DNA of 64,000 bases from JAEUJZ01 sp964460115 (GTDB lineage: Bacteria > Myxococcota_A > Polyangia > Palsa-1104 > JAEUJZ01): contig CAYWPR010000001.1 in NCBI GenBank assembly GCA_964460115.1, positions 1 through 64,000 on the forward strand, in the 5' to 3' direction. Shown here piece after piece: positions 32,912 to 42,131 of the stretch. The stretch's first letter is position 1; each line of letters starts with the position of its first letter. A program made the translations under genes and the position numbers. The notes under the pieces were generated by a model. The model was given only the letters and a program-made list of their open reading frames with translations. It was not told the origin of the DNA and did no database searches.

Positions 32912-34633
32912 ATGGACAAGCCACAGGCCAAAGACGAAGGAGTTCTGGCAGAACTGCAAGCCGCGCGCAGTGGGACAAGCGATGCCCAGCTTTTGGCCGA
33001 ACTGCGCGCCCTGGAAGCGCACCGCAAAGGCTATCAGGATTCCCATCCTCTGGCTCGTCTGAATCGCGAAGATCCCGATGTGGATCGCTTGATTGAGGCT
33101 TTGGCATTTTTCTCGCTGCGCACGCGTCAGGCGACGCTACGCAATTTGCGCGCGACCTTTGAACGGCTGTTTCGCAGTTATTTTGATTTTTTGCTCACGC
33201 CGCTGGCCAGCATGGGAATGCTGCAAGGGGCGGCGACGGCGCAGCGTGCCGAGCCGGCCATTTTACCGCGCGGCAGCGAATTCCTATTTACCGCACAAGA
33301 TGGAGCCAGCGCGGTCTTTCGCACGCTGCAGGACGTGCGCATTTTACCCATCAGTCTGCGCCGCGTGCGGCAGCCGCTGATACGTTCCGATGGCGGCTAT
33401 CGACTGATTTTGGATTTTCAGGCCCCCTCGGCGCGGCTGTTGCAAATCGGTCTTTTGCGCCTGTACATCAATTACCTGGGCGACTATGTCAGCGGGTTGC
33501 GCATTTTGCATCAACTGCGCATTTACACAAAGCGCGCCAGCATCGTGTACGATCGCACCACCGATGTCGAAACCCAAGGCGAGGAATGTACGCTTAGCTA
33601 CGGCGCGGTTCGCGAAGTCGCCGACAATCTGGACAACATCCATCCCATCGAGCAGATTCGCCGCTTTTTCCATTTTCCGGAACAGGAACTGTATCTAAAC
33701 ATTCAAGTGCCGCCTTCTTCGCGGCCGTGGACGCGTTTTTCGATTTGCCTGGACCTCGATTCGCGCTGGCCGCGTACTCCGCACTTAAACCACGATGTGT
33801 TTCAGCTTTTTGTCGTTCCGGTGGTCAATTTGCGACGCGAACTGGCCCAGCCCATCGTTTGCAACGGAACGCAGGATGTATATCCCATTCGCCATCCGAG
33901 TCCGGGTCGAGAATTTGAACTGCGTTCCGTAAAAGGCGTCTATCAAATCACTCCGCAAGGACTTTCGGCTTTGCCACAAGGCAATTTGACGGCAGCCTGG
34001 GCCGAGCAGGATTTGTCATCTTCCGGACAAGAAGGTTGGGAAATCGAAGAAAGTACCGATGAACAGGGCCGCTCGCGCCACGAGCTTATCATTCGCCTGC
34101 CTAGCGCCTTTGCCGCGCCCTGCAAATTGGCCGTCGATGCTTACTGGTATCAGCCCGAATTTACCCGGCATGCCGTCGGCAGTCTGCAAGTCAAACTGCA
34201 AAGTCGCCATCTTGAAGGCTTGGAATGGAGCGCCCTTTTCGGCTTGCGCCCCGAACAAAAAAGCCCCCTGCGCGAGGATTTCGCCAGTCTGCTACAGCTT
34301 TTGGCGCTGAAGATGAAGCCGACCTTGGGCAAGCAGGAAATCATTTTGATGTTTCAGTTTTTGGGAACGCTGCGCGAAGGTCCCTACAAAGGAATTCCGA
34401 GTCGCCTCTTGCGCGTGGAGTGCGAGCAAATGCCCGACAGCGCCCTGCGCGGCGCCGGCATCAAACATGTCTATATCGTCGATGTAAATGCCTATCCGCC
34501 GGAAGACGAAGCTTTGATGTGGAGCTTTTTGTGCCAAATGATGCATCTGCTTGATTCCTGGAATCAGGATGCCACCGTCGATTTGCAACTAAACACCGCG
34601 GGCAGTCCGATGTCGCTGCCCATCAAATTCTAG
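32912..34633 (+). CDS. tssF: T6SS baseplate protein TssF
   Basis: A 573-aa protein of TssF (VasA) size. Conserved blocks include the early 'DPDVDRLIEALAFFSLRTR', corresponding to the family's D-P-x-V-E-R-L-l-e-g-f-A-F-L, 'YFDFLLTPLASMGMLQ' and 'FHFPEQELYLNI'. It binds TssG in the baseplate wedge. It lies between the spike gene and tssL rather than next to tssG. Confidence 0.9.
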   Translation: MDKPQAKDEGVLAELQAARSGTSDAQLLAELRALEAHRKGYQDSHPLARLNREDPDVDRLIEALAFFSLRTRQATLRNLRATFERLFRSYFDFLLTPLASMGMLQGAATAQRAEPAILPRGSEFLFTAQDGASAVFRTLQDVRILPISLRRVRQPLIRSDGGYRLILDFQAPSARLLQIGLLRLYINYLGDYVSGLRILHQLRIYTKRASIVYDRTTDVETQGEECTLSYGAVREVADNLDNIHPIEQIRRFFHFPEQELYLNIQVPPSSRPWTRFSICLDLDSRWPRTPHLNHDVFQLFVVPVVNLRRELAQPIVCNGTQDVYPIRHPSPGREFELRSVKGVYQITPQGLSALPQGNLTAAWAEQDLSSSGQEGWEIEESTDEQGRSRHELIIRLPSAFAAPCKLAVDAYWYQPEFTRHAVGSLQVKLQSRHLEGLEWSALFGLRPEQKSPLREDFASLLQLLALKMKPTLGKQEIILMFQFLGTLREGPYKGIPSRLLRVECEQMPDSALRGAGIKHVYIVDVNAYPPEDEALMWSFLCQMMHLLDSWNQDATVDLQLNTAGSPMSLPIKF

Positions 34634-34657
34634 CCGCCTTCCCAAAAAGGAAACTTT

Positions 34658-35428
34658 ATGGAACTAAAGCTCTGGCACACCATCGTCTCCGCCTGCGGCG
34701 ATGTTCGTCAGATGCTTGATGGTCAGGCGCACTCGCTAGTGCCCGGTGCCGCCGCCAGCGCCGCCACCATCATCGTCAGCCAGGCCGTGAATGTGCAAGG
34801 TTCGCTACGCAGCGAAATTCGCGCCAAACTCGACGAACTGCGCAGCGAGCTGGCCAAAGTCCTAAGTGAGCGTGAAGTCTACTTTGTCCTATTTCCGCTT
34901 ACCATTCACTACGATGAGCTCGTGCTGCGCCGGCTGCCGCCTAGTGAACAGACCGCCTGGCCGCTTTTGCAAAGCGAGCGCTTCGGAATCGATGACGGCG
35001 GCGATAAATTCTATAGTTTTTCCGACGAGCGCCTGGCCAATCCGGACACCCCGCCGCTGGTCTTTGAAGTGCTTTATTTTTGCTTGAGCGATGGATTTAT
35101 CGGCCGCTACGCCAATGATCCGGCGCGCATCGACGGCTATAAATCAAATCTGGCCGCGCGCATTCCCACGCCGCGAACGCCCGCGCAAAATGCCGCCCGC
35201 CGCGCCCGTCATCACGATTTGTTGCCGCCGCCTTTGCTCGCAAAAAATGCGCACGCTCCCAGCAAAAATTCTCCTCGCGGCCGCGATCCATCGACGAAAA
35301 AGCCGGTGCACTCGGCCAAGCACACTTCGCCGCCGCCCGGTCGGCTTTTTCTAGTCCTTTTTTACGCGGGCGCCGCCGCCGTGGTGCTCCTCATGCCGCT
35401 CCTGCTTGTCTGGCTGTCGATCTTGTGA
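34658..35428 (+). CDS. tssL: T6SS membrane protein TssL (DotU/IcmH-like)
   Basis: A 256-aa protein. The N-terminal 150 residues are the helical cytoplasmic DotU domain ('LKLWHTIVSACGDVRQML', 'LVLRRLPPSEQTAWPLL', 'PPLVFEVLYFCLSDGFIGRY', the last close to the family's E-v-y-y-l-c-L-x-x-G-F-x-G-x-Y). A basic Pro-rich linker and one C-terminal membrane span (about 231-254) follow. No peptidoglycan-binding extension is present. A good AAAGGAAA site precedes the ATG. TssL joins TssM and TssJ in the envelope-spanning complex. Confidence 0.88.
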   Translation: MELKLWHTIVSACGDVRQMLDGQAHSLVPGAAASAATIIVSQAVNVQGSLRSEIRAKLDELRSELAKVLSEREVYFVLFPLTIHYDELVLRRLPPSEQTAWPLLQSERFGIDDGGDKFYSFSDERLANPDTPPLVFEVLYFCLSDGFIGRYANDPARIDGYKSNLAARIPTPRTPAQNAARRARHHDLLPPPLLAKNAHAPSKNSPRGRDPSTKKPVHSAKHTSPPPGRLFLVLFYAGAAAVVLLMPLLLVWLSIL

Positions 35429-35450
35429 GCAAAATAGACTAGGCGCCAAT

Positions 35451-35792
35451 ATGTCTAAGGATCTCAACCAGATCTTTGATCTGGCCACACTGCGTCAAGC
35501 TTGGAAAGATGAGCGCAATACGCCCAAACCCGAGCCATCCGCAATCGAGGCCCCGACGAGCGCCGCCAATGCTCCACTTTTGCAACTGCTCAATCGGCTA
35601 CAGGAAGCCATCGCACAGGAGTTTTTCGGCGATCCCAATGGCCCGCTTCTAGACCCCAAGCTCGCAGAAATTCACGCCCGGCTTTTAGCCCTGCCGGGGC
35701 CAGACGGCCAAGAAACGATGAAACTAGCTCAAAGCCTTGATGAGCTGGAGGACCTTCTTGACGCGTTCTCGCTGCCAGCTTCGCCCAAGTAG
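35451..35792 (+). CDS. Small T6SS-locus protein of unknown function
   Basis: A 113-aa acidic protein, predicted cytoplasmic and mostly helical: 'MSKDLNQIFDLATLRQAW' start, a Pro/Ala linker, then two helices ('LLQLLNRLQEAIAQEF' and 'AQSLDELEDLLDAF'). No signal peptide or membrane span. It lies 22 bp after tssL and 43 bp before tssM, in the middle of the membrane-complex genes, so a role as an adaptor or as the missing TssA-like component is conceivable but not supported by any motif. Confidence 0.6.
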   Translation: MSKDLNQIFDLATLRQAWKDERNTPKPEPSAIEAPTSAANAPLLQLLNRLQEAIAQEFFGDPNGPLLDPKLAEIHARLLALPGPDGQETMKLAQSLDELEDLLDAFSLPASPK

Positions 35793-35835
35793 ACAAGCTC
35801 GGCAGCCGGTGCAGACATCGCGCAATTCGGACCGC

Positions 35836-38800
35836 ATGCCATCCTTTGCTTTGATAGCGGCCGGCCCAGCCGGAATCAGCCCTTCGCTGAAGGTGCTGAT
35901 CATCGTTTTTTTGGTCATTTTGGTTCTGATTGGGCTTTTGCTGATTGTTTTGTGGTTTCGCTCGCGCAAGCCCGCGGTTTCTGGCACCACCGCCCTAAAG
36001 CCCGGCAGCCTGCGCAAGATTTACAAACGCTTTCTGCAACCCCTACCTTGGCGCGCCCGCAGCGTTCTATTGACCTATCCCTGGGTGGTCGTGCTTGGCG
36101 ATTCCGGTGCCGGCAAAACCCAGATCATCGGCACCCATGTAGACTGGCAAGGTCAGCAAAGTCAGTTTTTTCCCAGTTACACCGCGGATCCGCTTCTGCA
36201 GTTTTATTTGGGCGGCCGCGTGCTTGTGCAGGAGCTCGCTTCGCCGCTTTTGAATGACAGCTCGGCGGCGGCAAAAATCGCTTTGCGCAAGCTTTGGCAG
36301 CCGCTGTGCAGGCGCATGCCTCCGACCATTCTGATTGTGCTCAGCTACCGCGCTTTGCGCCGCAGCACCCCCGAACAAATTCAGCGCCATGCGCAGCTTT
36401 TGCGCGGCAAGATCAACATTTTGTCCGAGCTGCGCGGCGAGCCGGTACGCACCCGCATTTGCCTCAGCTTTATGGACAGGCAGCCCGGTTTTGCCGAATT
36501 CGCTCGGCTGCTCAACCTGCATCAGATTCCCATCTCGATGCCTTTGCGTAGCGAAAGCGGCGAGCTTATCGATTTGCGCAGCGGCCTGACAAGCTACGAA
36601 AAATACCTGCCGCTGGCGCTAACCAGCCTCAGCGCCGGCGAATTTCGCGTGCTGGTCGAATTTCTCATCAACAGCCCCAGCGTCCTTTCCGGATTGTCCG
36701 AGTCGCTGCGCATTTTGGGCGAGGACATCGCTTTTTCCCATGCTCCCGCTTTTGATCGGCTGTATTTCGCCGCCGAGGGCGTGCCCGACAAAATGCCCAG
36801 CCCTTTTTTCGTGCGCGCGCTGCAACCGTTTTTGTCGCTGAGCAAGCGCGGCATTCGCTGGGAATTTTGGCGCTCGCTGTTCGATCTGACGCACCTGCGC
36901 ATTCATCTCGTCGGTTTCGCGGTGATAGCGGGGCTGGCGGCGCTCCTTTACGGATCGATTTACCACAGCCATCTGCGGCGCGTCGAAGCTACAACGGCAG
37001 CCGTCGAACATTTGGAAGACGCCGTCTTCCGCGCCGAAAAGTCTTTGAACGCCCCTGCGGCGTCTCAGACCGTGCGCAATTCCGCGGAAGAAGCGGGCGC
37101 GCAGCTATTGCGCCTGCGCCGTTTTGAAGAGGGCCGCCGCATCATCGGGCGCCTGCACAAAGACGAAAAGCGAGACGCCCATACGCACTTTTTGACCGCC
37201 GTCCGGCGGGCTTATTTGCTGCCGGCGCTTACCGATTCGCGCGCTCCCAAAGATCGCCACCGCTTTATACGCACCCTGGGGGTGCTGTATGCCGGGCGCT
37301 ATAACACCCTGGGCCATGAAATTCGGCGCGCTCCTGACGAATGGGCTGCCGCCGTGCCGATTCCGGCCGAAATTCTGCTGAAGTACGTAGACCTTGCCGA
37401 CCCGCCATTTGCCGTGCGCGTGCCGGTTCCGGCGCCTTTGCCCGCCGACGAGCTTCTGCAAAATCCCGCCGCCGATTTGGCGCCGTGGTTTTCGTATCTG
37501 ACCATTCTTGATGCCGCTTTTGTCGGACCAACTCTGACGCGCGTACAGTTACAGCGTCTGCAGCAGGTCACGCGGCGCTTTGCCGAGGCCCTAGGTCAGG
37601 CGCAAAAAAACCGCATTGGCGAACACATCCTGCGCGTCCTTTCTGAAGAATCGGCCGTCGATCTCAATGCGCTTTTTGGATCGGCGCTACCGGCGCTTAT
37701 GCCGCCGGCCTGGCTGACCGAAAATGCCGAGCGTTTGCAGGCGTTTTTTCAAATGATCCTGCATGGCAATCTGGAACCGCCGCGCGCCGAGCAAGTGCAG
37801 CTTAGCGAGCTGATGAGCCTCTTGACTCCGCCGCCGAGTCCCGCGAACAAAAAGGATACCGTTTACACCTTTGAGCTATCCGGCCGCACATTTCGTTTTA
37901 GCAGCGCCCGCTGGCAAGAGCTTTTGGCCAGCAGCAAAAGGCGCGATTTGCTCGCCGGCATCGGCAAACCCAGCCGCGAGAAAAGCGAAAAAAGCGCGGA
38001 AAAAAGCTCGCCAAAACCGGCACGCCACCATCGCCATCGTTCGCGCAAAAGCGATGCCGGAGATTCGACAAGGGCGTCGGCCGGCAAAAGCAAAGCCTCG
38101 TCCAAATTTCACTACCTGGGCGAGGTGACGGGCACCGACAGCATTTCCCCGCTTTATACGCGCGCGGGTTTCGAAAAAGAAATGAAGCCGAATCTTCTCG
38201 ACGCCGAAAAGCGCCTAGAGGCCGCGCCTTTGTCGCCCGAGCAGAAACAGCAAGTGGCGAGTATTTTGCTTGGGCAGGCCAAGCGCTACGCCAAAAATTA
38301 TCGCGAAGCACAGTTTTCTTACCTGCTTGGTTATAAGCCGCGCGGCGATTCGCTGATGAGCATCGTCGGCATGCTTACCGAGCTGCTTGCCAATTCATCG
38401 CCGCTTTTGGAACGCCTGCGCGTGATTGCCGACAATGCCGCGCTTGGACCTTTAACCGGCGCCTATTTTGCGCCCATAAACGAAGAGCTTCCGGCCTTGG
38501 CGCCGCTGGCCCGACTGGCCGCGCAGAAGGACGGCGTCTATCCGGAATACGAAAAGTACAAGGTCATCATTGCCAAGCTGATTAAAGATGTTTCAAGCAG
38601 CGTTCCCGATGAACCGGCCGTGGGCTTTACTCCCGTGGGCGCCGCCGGGGCCGGCGACGCCAAAGCTGCCGATGCCAAAGCCGCGGCCAAGCCCGGCGCC
38701 GTCAAGCTGGATACGCCGACCGGCGCGGCGCGCGTGACCGCGGCCGTGCTTTTCGATCAAGAAACTTCGGCCTTGCGCCAAATCGAGGCCTTTTTGGATG

Positions 38801-39633
38801 CTGCAGGCATCGTCGGCGATTTGCGCCGGCCGTTTCTTGCGCCGCTGCTGCGCGTCTATAAGCTGGGCGCGCAGGATCTGGAAAAGGCAGTGGCCAGCAA
38901 GTGGGCCGAGCAGGCCGCCCAGCATGTCGCGCCGCTGCAAAAACGTTTTCCCTTTCAACGCAGCGCCAAGGCGGAAGCCACTGCCTCTGATCTGGCGGCG
39001 TTTCGACCGCCCGACGGCGCGTTTTGGACTTTTGTGCAGCGGCAAGTGGCGCCGCTGTGTAGCGCCAATCAGCGCCTCGATGGTTCGCTCATGCCGCTGG
39101 AAGGGCCGCTTGGGGCCCTCAAACTGCCCGAGGATTTGCTGACCAGCATCGGCAAACTGCGACGACTGGCGCGCGCTTTGTGGAACGGCGATGGCACCGA
39201 AAAGCCGATTGCGCTTTCGGTAAAAGCCCTGCCTTTGCCGGCGGTTTCGACGGCAAGTGCCGCGTCCGCGCCGCTTGTGACGCAGACCTTTCTAAGCTGT
39301 AGCAACGTGGCGGTACACGGCTATAACCAAATGCCCGAATCCAAAGCGTTTCCGCTGCCCTGGTCGCGGCAGGAAAATTCGTCCGTCGGCGTCGAGCTCG
39401 GCAGCGCCGACTCCAAAGCTCGGCGCTATCAGTCGCTGGATGTCAACGGCTCGGCGTGGAGCTTTTATCGCCTGCTCGACAAAGCCGAGTGGAGCGAAGA
39501 CAACGTCGCCACCTGGCAAATTCCCGGCAACGGGCAGGGCACTACGCCGCGCCCGGTGCGCTTTGGCTTTGACAGCGATCCCTGGGCAATTTTTCAACTG
39601 GGCCAAGCGTCGGCCGACAAATCGCAACCATGA
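35836..39633 (+). CDS. tssM: T6SS membrane protein TssM (IcmF)
   Basis: A 1265-aa inner-membrane protein. One N-terminal span (about 18-41) precedes a GTPase-like domain with an intact Walker A, GDSGAGKT at 88-95; a second span lies near 357-378, then the long periplasmic region that meets TssJ. Many IcmF proteins have two N-terminal spans, so this form looks one span short. A Lys/Arg/Ser-rich insert lies around 710-755. The ATG at 35836 puts the first span 17 residues in; the frame is open further upstream into the previous gene. Overlaps tssJ by 4 bp. Confidence 0.9.
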   Translation: MPSFALIAAGPAGISPSLKVLIIVFLVILVLIGLLLIVLWFRSRKPAVSGTTALKPGSLRKIYKRFLQPLPWRARSVLLTYPWVVVLGDSGAGKTQIIGTHVDWQGQQSQFFPSYTADPLLQFYLGGRVLVQELASPLLNDSSAAAKIALRKLWQPLCRRMPPTILIVLSYRALRRSTPEQIQRHAQLLRGKINILSELRGEPVRTRICLSFMDRQPGFAEFARLLNLHQIPISMPLRSESGELIDLRSGLTSYEKYLPLALTSLSAGEFRVLVEFLINSPSVLSGLSESLRILGEDIAFSHAPAFDRLYFAAEGVPDKMPSPFFVRALQPFLSLSKRGIRWEFWRSLFDLTHLRIHLVGFAVIAGLAALLYGSIYHSHLRRVEATTAAVEHLEDAVFRAEKSLNAPAASQTVRNSAEEAGAQLLRLRRFEEGRRIIGRLHKDEKRDAHTHFLTAVRRAYLLPALTDSRAPKDRHRFIRTLGVLYAGRYNTLGHEIRRAPDEWAAAVPIPAEILLKYVDLADPPFAVRVPVPAPLPADELLQNPAADLAPWFSYLTILDAAFVGPTLTRVQLQRLQQVTRRFAEALGQAQKNRIGEHILRVLSEESAVDLNALFGSALPALMPPAWLTENAERLQAFFQMILHGNLEPPRAEQVQLSELMSLLTPPPSPANKKDTVYTFELSGRTFRFSSARWQELLASSKRRDLLAGIGKPSREKSEKSAEKSSPKPARHHRHRSRKSDAGDSTRASAGKSKASSKFHYLGEVTGTDSISPLYTRAGFEKEMKPNLLDAEKRLEAAPLSPEQKQQVASILLGQAKRYAKNYREAQFSYLLGYKPRGDSLMSIVGMLTELLANSSPLLERLRVIADNAALGPLTGAYFAPINEELPALAPLARLAAQKDGVYPEYEKYKVIIAKLIKDVSSSVPDEPAVGFTPVGAAGAGDAKAADAKAAAKPGAVKLDTPTGAARVTAAVLFDQETSALRQIEAFLDAAGIVGDLRRPFLAPLLRVYKLGAQDLEKAVASKWAEQAAQHVAPLQKRFPFQRSAKAEATASDLAAFRPPDGAFWTFVQRQVAPLCSANQRLDGSLMPLEGPLGALKLPEDLLTSIGKLRRLARALWNGDGTEKPIALSVKALPLPAVSTASAASAPLVTQTFLSCSNVAVHGYNQMPESKAFPLPWSRQENSSVGVELGSADSKARRYQSLDVNGSAWSFYRLLDKAEWSEDNVATWQIPGNGQGTTPRPVRFGFDSDPWAIFQLGQASADKSQP

Positions 39634-40034
39634 TGCGGATGCGCCGTTTTGCGCTGGCCACTTTGCTTGCGCTATGCGGCTGCCTTCCGGGCTATGTGCG
39701 GCTTTCCGTCAACGCAGCCTCCGACGTGAACAATCGCCAGCCGCTTTATATGCTGGTCCGCACCCTGCCGCATAAGACCTATTTGGCCGAATCCTACTCC
39801 GAAGTCGCCGCCAAGCTTTTGGAGATGGACGCGTCGGTCTTGCGCAAAGAACTGCTTTTGCCCGGCCACGCTTATACGATGTACATTAAGCAGCCTAAAA
39901 CCCCCCTCGCCGTCTACTTTCTTTTTACGGAACCCGGAGGAAGCTGGCGGCTGATTGTCGATCAGCCCTTTCCCTGGCAGCTAAAGACCGATCTACGCGG
40001 CAACATTCTGCTGCAAACCGCTCCAGCCTTTTAA
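39630..40034 (+). CDS. tssJ: T6SS outer-membrane lipoprotein TssJ
   Basis: A 134-aa protein with a signal peptide ending in Leu-Cys-Gly-Cys (predicted lipidated Cys18) and a small beta domain containing 'PLYMLVRTLPHKTYLAESY' and 'LAVYFLFTEPGGSWRLIVDQP', which match the TssJ transthyretin-like fold. It anchors the TssM periplasmic domain to the outer membrane. It starts inside the tssM stop (ATGA), the usual coupling, and is the last gene of the locus. Confidence 0.85.
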   Translation: MMRMRRFALATLLALCGCLPGYVRLSVNAASDVNNRQPLYMLVRTLPHKTYLAESYSEVAAKLLEMDASVLRKELLLPGHAYTMYIKQPKTPLAVYFLFTEPGGSWRLIVDQPFPWQLKTDLRGNILLQTAPAF

Positions 40035-40042
40035 CGGGCAGT

Positions 40043-40384
40043 TCAGGGCGACGGCGCGGATGCCGGCGTGGGACGCGAAGCAGAAGCCGAGGCGGCATGG
40101 CCTTCGACCTGTGACACGATTTGATCGACGCGGCTGGCGTCGTCTACACAAGCCATGACGCCATCTACGTAAACGATCAGGGTTCCGGGCATGCTGGCGT
40201 TTGCACCAACGGTAATTCGCGGATGCAAAAGCGACGAATCACACTTGGGCAGGCCGCTGACTAGCGCCGCGGAACTTTCGGTTCCGCCCGCCAAACCACA
40301 GCCACTGGCCAGTGCGAAAACGGCCAATAGCGCCGCGCCAAGCCGCAGCGTTTGTGCACTTTTTTTCCCTGGTCTTGGTCCCAT
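40043..40384 (-). CDS. Small predicted lipoprotein
   Basis: A 113-aa hypothetical protein with a basic start, hydrophobic stretch and a canonical Leu-Ala-Ser-Gly-Cys lipobox (Cys29). After lipidation only about 84 residues remain, with two cysteines (in 'LPKCDS' and 'VMACVDD') that could form a disulfide, and an Ala/Ser/Pro-rich tail. It converges on tssJ with 8 bp between. Family unknown; a link with the secretion system is only positional. Confidence 0.55.
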   Translation of the reverse strand: MGPRPGKKSAQTLRLGAALLAVFALASGCGLAGGTESSAALVSGLPKCDSSLLHPRITVGANASMPGTLIVYVDGVMACVDDASRVDQIVSQVEGHAASASASRPTPASAPSP

Positions 40385-40434
40385 TAGAAATGAATGCTAG
40401 CACCCCCTGGGCCGTGACAAAAGAGGGTGTATGC

Positions 40435-42084
40435 TTAAAATCCCAACAACGTGACGCCCACGGCGGAATTTTGCGTCGATGCCAGCGTAGGATTTGATCG
40501 ATCCAGCAAAAACAAGGCGCCGGCCCCGCCTAGTCCACCTAGCCCTAGCACTAGTAGCGGCACGCCCGCAGATTGACCGTCGAAGGTGGTGCACATCGTA
40601 CCCCTTGCCGAGCAGCTTTGGCGGCCGTTTAAGCCAAGCAAGGTCCCGCCAATCACGGTCAGGGCCACGCCGCTGCCAAGCAGCACCCACTTGGCGATGC
40701 GCCGCGCCCGCCCGCTTTTGACTGCCGTCGGCTCAATTTGCGGCAGGTTCACTTCCAGACGGGTGGATTCTCCGTCGGTGATGCTGATGTTGTCGGTATG
40801 CGATGAGTAACCGGCCTTGCTGATCGTCACTTCATGCGGGCCGACAAAAGCTTCGCGCCTATAGGGCGTGTTGCCAAGCGTGTGGCCGTCAAACTGCACG
40901 AGCGCGCCGACCGGCTCTGATTCGACCACCAAAGTACCGCGCGGCCGCGCCACCGCCTGGCGCAAAAGCTCTTGCACCGAATCGGCAAGCTGCGCAATCG
41001 CCCGCTTCAGGCTGCAATCGGCACAGCCCTGCGTGGCCTCCACGCTGACCATGCCGACATCGACATCAAGCAGCTTGGCGGTAAAACGAAAAACGCTGCC
41101 CTTGTCCAAGGCCCGGCTTGGCGGACGCCCCCCAGGTCGCACGCCGCTGCGCGGGCTCGGATGCGTCGCCGGCAGCGCTTGTGAGCTGGACTCGGAGCGC
41201 ACATCCAGATGCAGCACGAACTGCGCAGAAGCCATTTGCCCCAGCCGTTCCTGACAAACGGTCTGATCCAGGCAGTTATTTAGGTCCGTCGAGCGATGCA
41301 AAAGCTCGGCCTGCGTTTCCGAAGAGATCAGCACCGCGTTCTGCTGCGCCACAGCCGTTTGCAAAGCATTTTGTAAAAGCGGCGCCAGGGACGGCTCTAA
41401 GGCCCGCGGTTCCATCTGCATGACGAGGAGCACCCCCGGCGTCATCGTCAAAAGCGCCAGCGGCGGCAGCAGTGTAAAACGCACCTCGGCGCGCCGACGC
41501 GCTGTCAGCATGACTTGGGTTTCGACCTTGCGCCGCCCCTTTTCCAAAATCAGCCGATGCGTACCCGGCGCTAGTTGCAGGGGTTGATCGAGCGGCAGGA
41601 TTCCGACAATGCGCCCATCGGACAAAAGCAGCGCGCCGGCTTCGCCTTGCACTGTCACTTCGCATTCGGCGGGCGGCGCCGAGGCCAAAAACTGCTGCAC
41701 CTCCAGCCGGGTGTCGGCATCGACTTCCTCGCCCGAGCCTTTGAGAAAACGCCGGTACAAATCGGCCGCCGCGACATAGCGCTGCTGCGCCAGCGCCACT
41801 TTGCCCAAGTGGTAAAGCAGCGTGGGGCGCGGCGATTGCCGGTACAGGCTTTCAAAGGTCGAAAGCGCTTCGTCAAAACGCTGCCCAAGCAAAGCCTCCA
41901 CGCCGTGCGTAAAAAGCGGCCCCAGCCGCGCGTCATTCTCAAGCGGCAAAGCCGCATTCGGCGCTGGCGCGGGCCGCAGCGGCGCCGTTTGGGCCCAGGC
42001 GGTCGGCACAACCAAAAAAGTGCCGGTGCAAAGCACACCGGCGAGCGACATCATGACTACAAGGCTCAAAACTCGTCGTAGCAT
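40435..42084 (-). CDS. Exported TPR and PEGA-domain protein
   Basis: A 549-aa envelope protein. A signal peptide ('LSLVVMMSLAGVL' to 'AWA-Q') is followed by TPR-like helices (about 45-110), a TolB/CsgG-like domain with a Cys pair ('NNCLDQTVCQERLGQM'), a PEGA domain near 380-445 ('ESEPVGALVQFDGHTLGNTPY') and two C-terminal membrane spans. The ATG at 42084 has GAAGAG 8 bp upstream and is preferred to a GTG nine bases earlier. A 7-bp palindromic hairpin lies just before the ribosome site. The same order of domains occurs in the gene at 5961, suggesting paralogues. Confidence 0.72.
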   Translation of the reverse strand: MLRRVLSLVVMMSLAGVLCTGTFLVVPTAWAQTAPLRPAPAPNAALPLENDARLGPLFTHGVEALLGQRFDEALSTFESLYRQSPRPTLLYHLGKVALAQQRYVAAADLYRRFLKGSGEEVDADTRLEVQQFLASAPPAECEVTVQGEAGALLLSDGRIVGILPLDQPLQLAPGTHRLILEKGRRKVETQVMLTARRRAEVRFTLLPPLALLTMTPGVLLVMQMEPRALEPSLAPLLQNALQTAVAQQNAVLISSETQAELLHRSTDLNNCLDQTVCQERLGQMASAQFVLHLDVRSESSSQALPATHPSPRSGVRPGGRPPSRALDKGSVFRFTAKLLDVDVGMVSVEATQGCADCSLKRAIAQLADSVQELLRQAVARPRGTLVVESEPVGALVQFDGHTLGNTPYRREAFVGPHEVTISKAGYSSHTDNISITDGESTRLEVNLPQIEPTAVKSGRARRIAKWVLLGSGVALTVIGGTLLGLNGRQSCSARGTMCTTFDGQSAGVPLLVLGLGGLGGAGALFLLDRSNPTLASTQNSAVGVTLLGF

Positions 42085-42098
42085 ATTCAGCACTCTTC

Positions 42099-42116
42099 AG
42101 GTACCGCTTGGTACCT
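42099..42116 (-). repeat. Perfect inverted repeat before the PEGA gene
   Basis: AGGTACC and GGTACCT (7-bp arms) flank a 4-base loop, AAGC on the minus strand. It sits in the 47-bp gap between the giant kinase gene and the PEGA gene, about 15 bp before the latter's ATG at 42084. There is no T run, so it is either an operator-like palindrome or an RNA hairpin tuning translation of the downstream gene. Confidence 0.5.
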
Positions 42117-42131
42117 TTGAAAAACTTTGGC

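Noticed and set aside
40043..40384. T6SS immunity or effector protein
   Set aside because: It is a lipoprotein on the opposite strand, with no effector partner or toxin motif; position alone does not support it.
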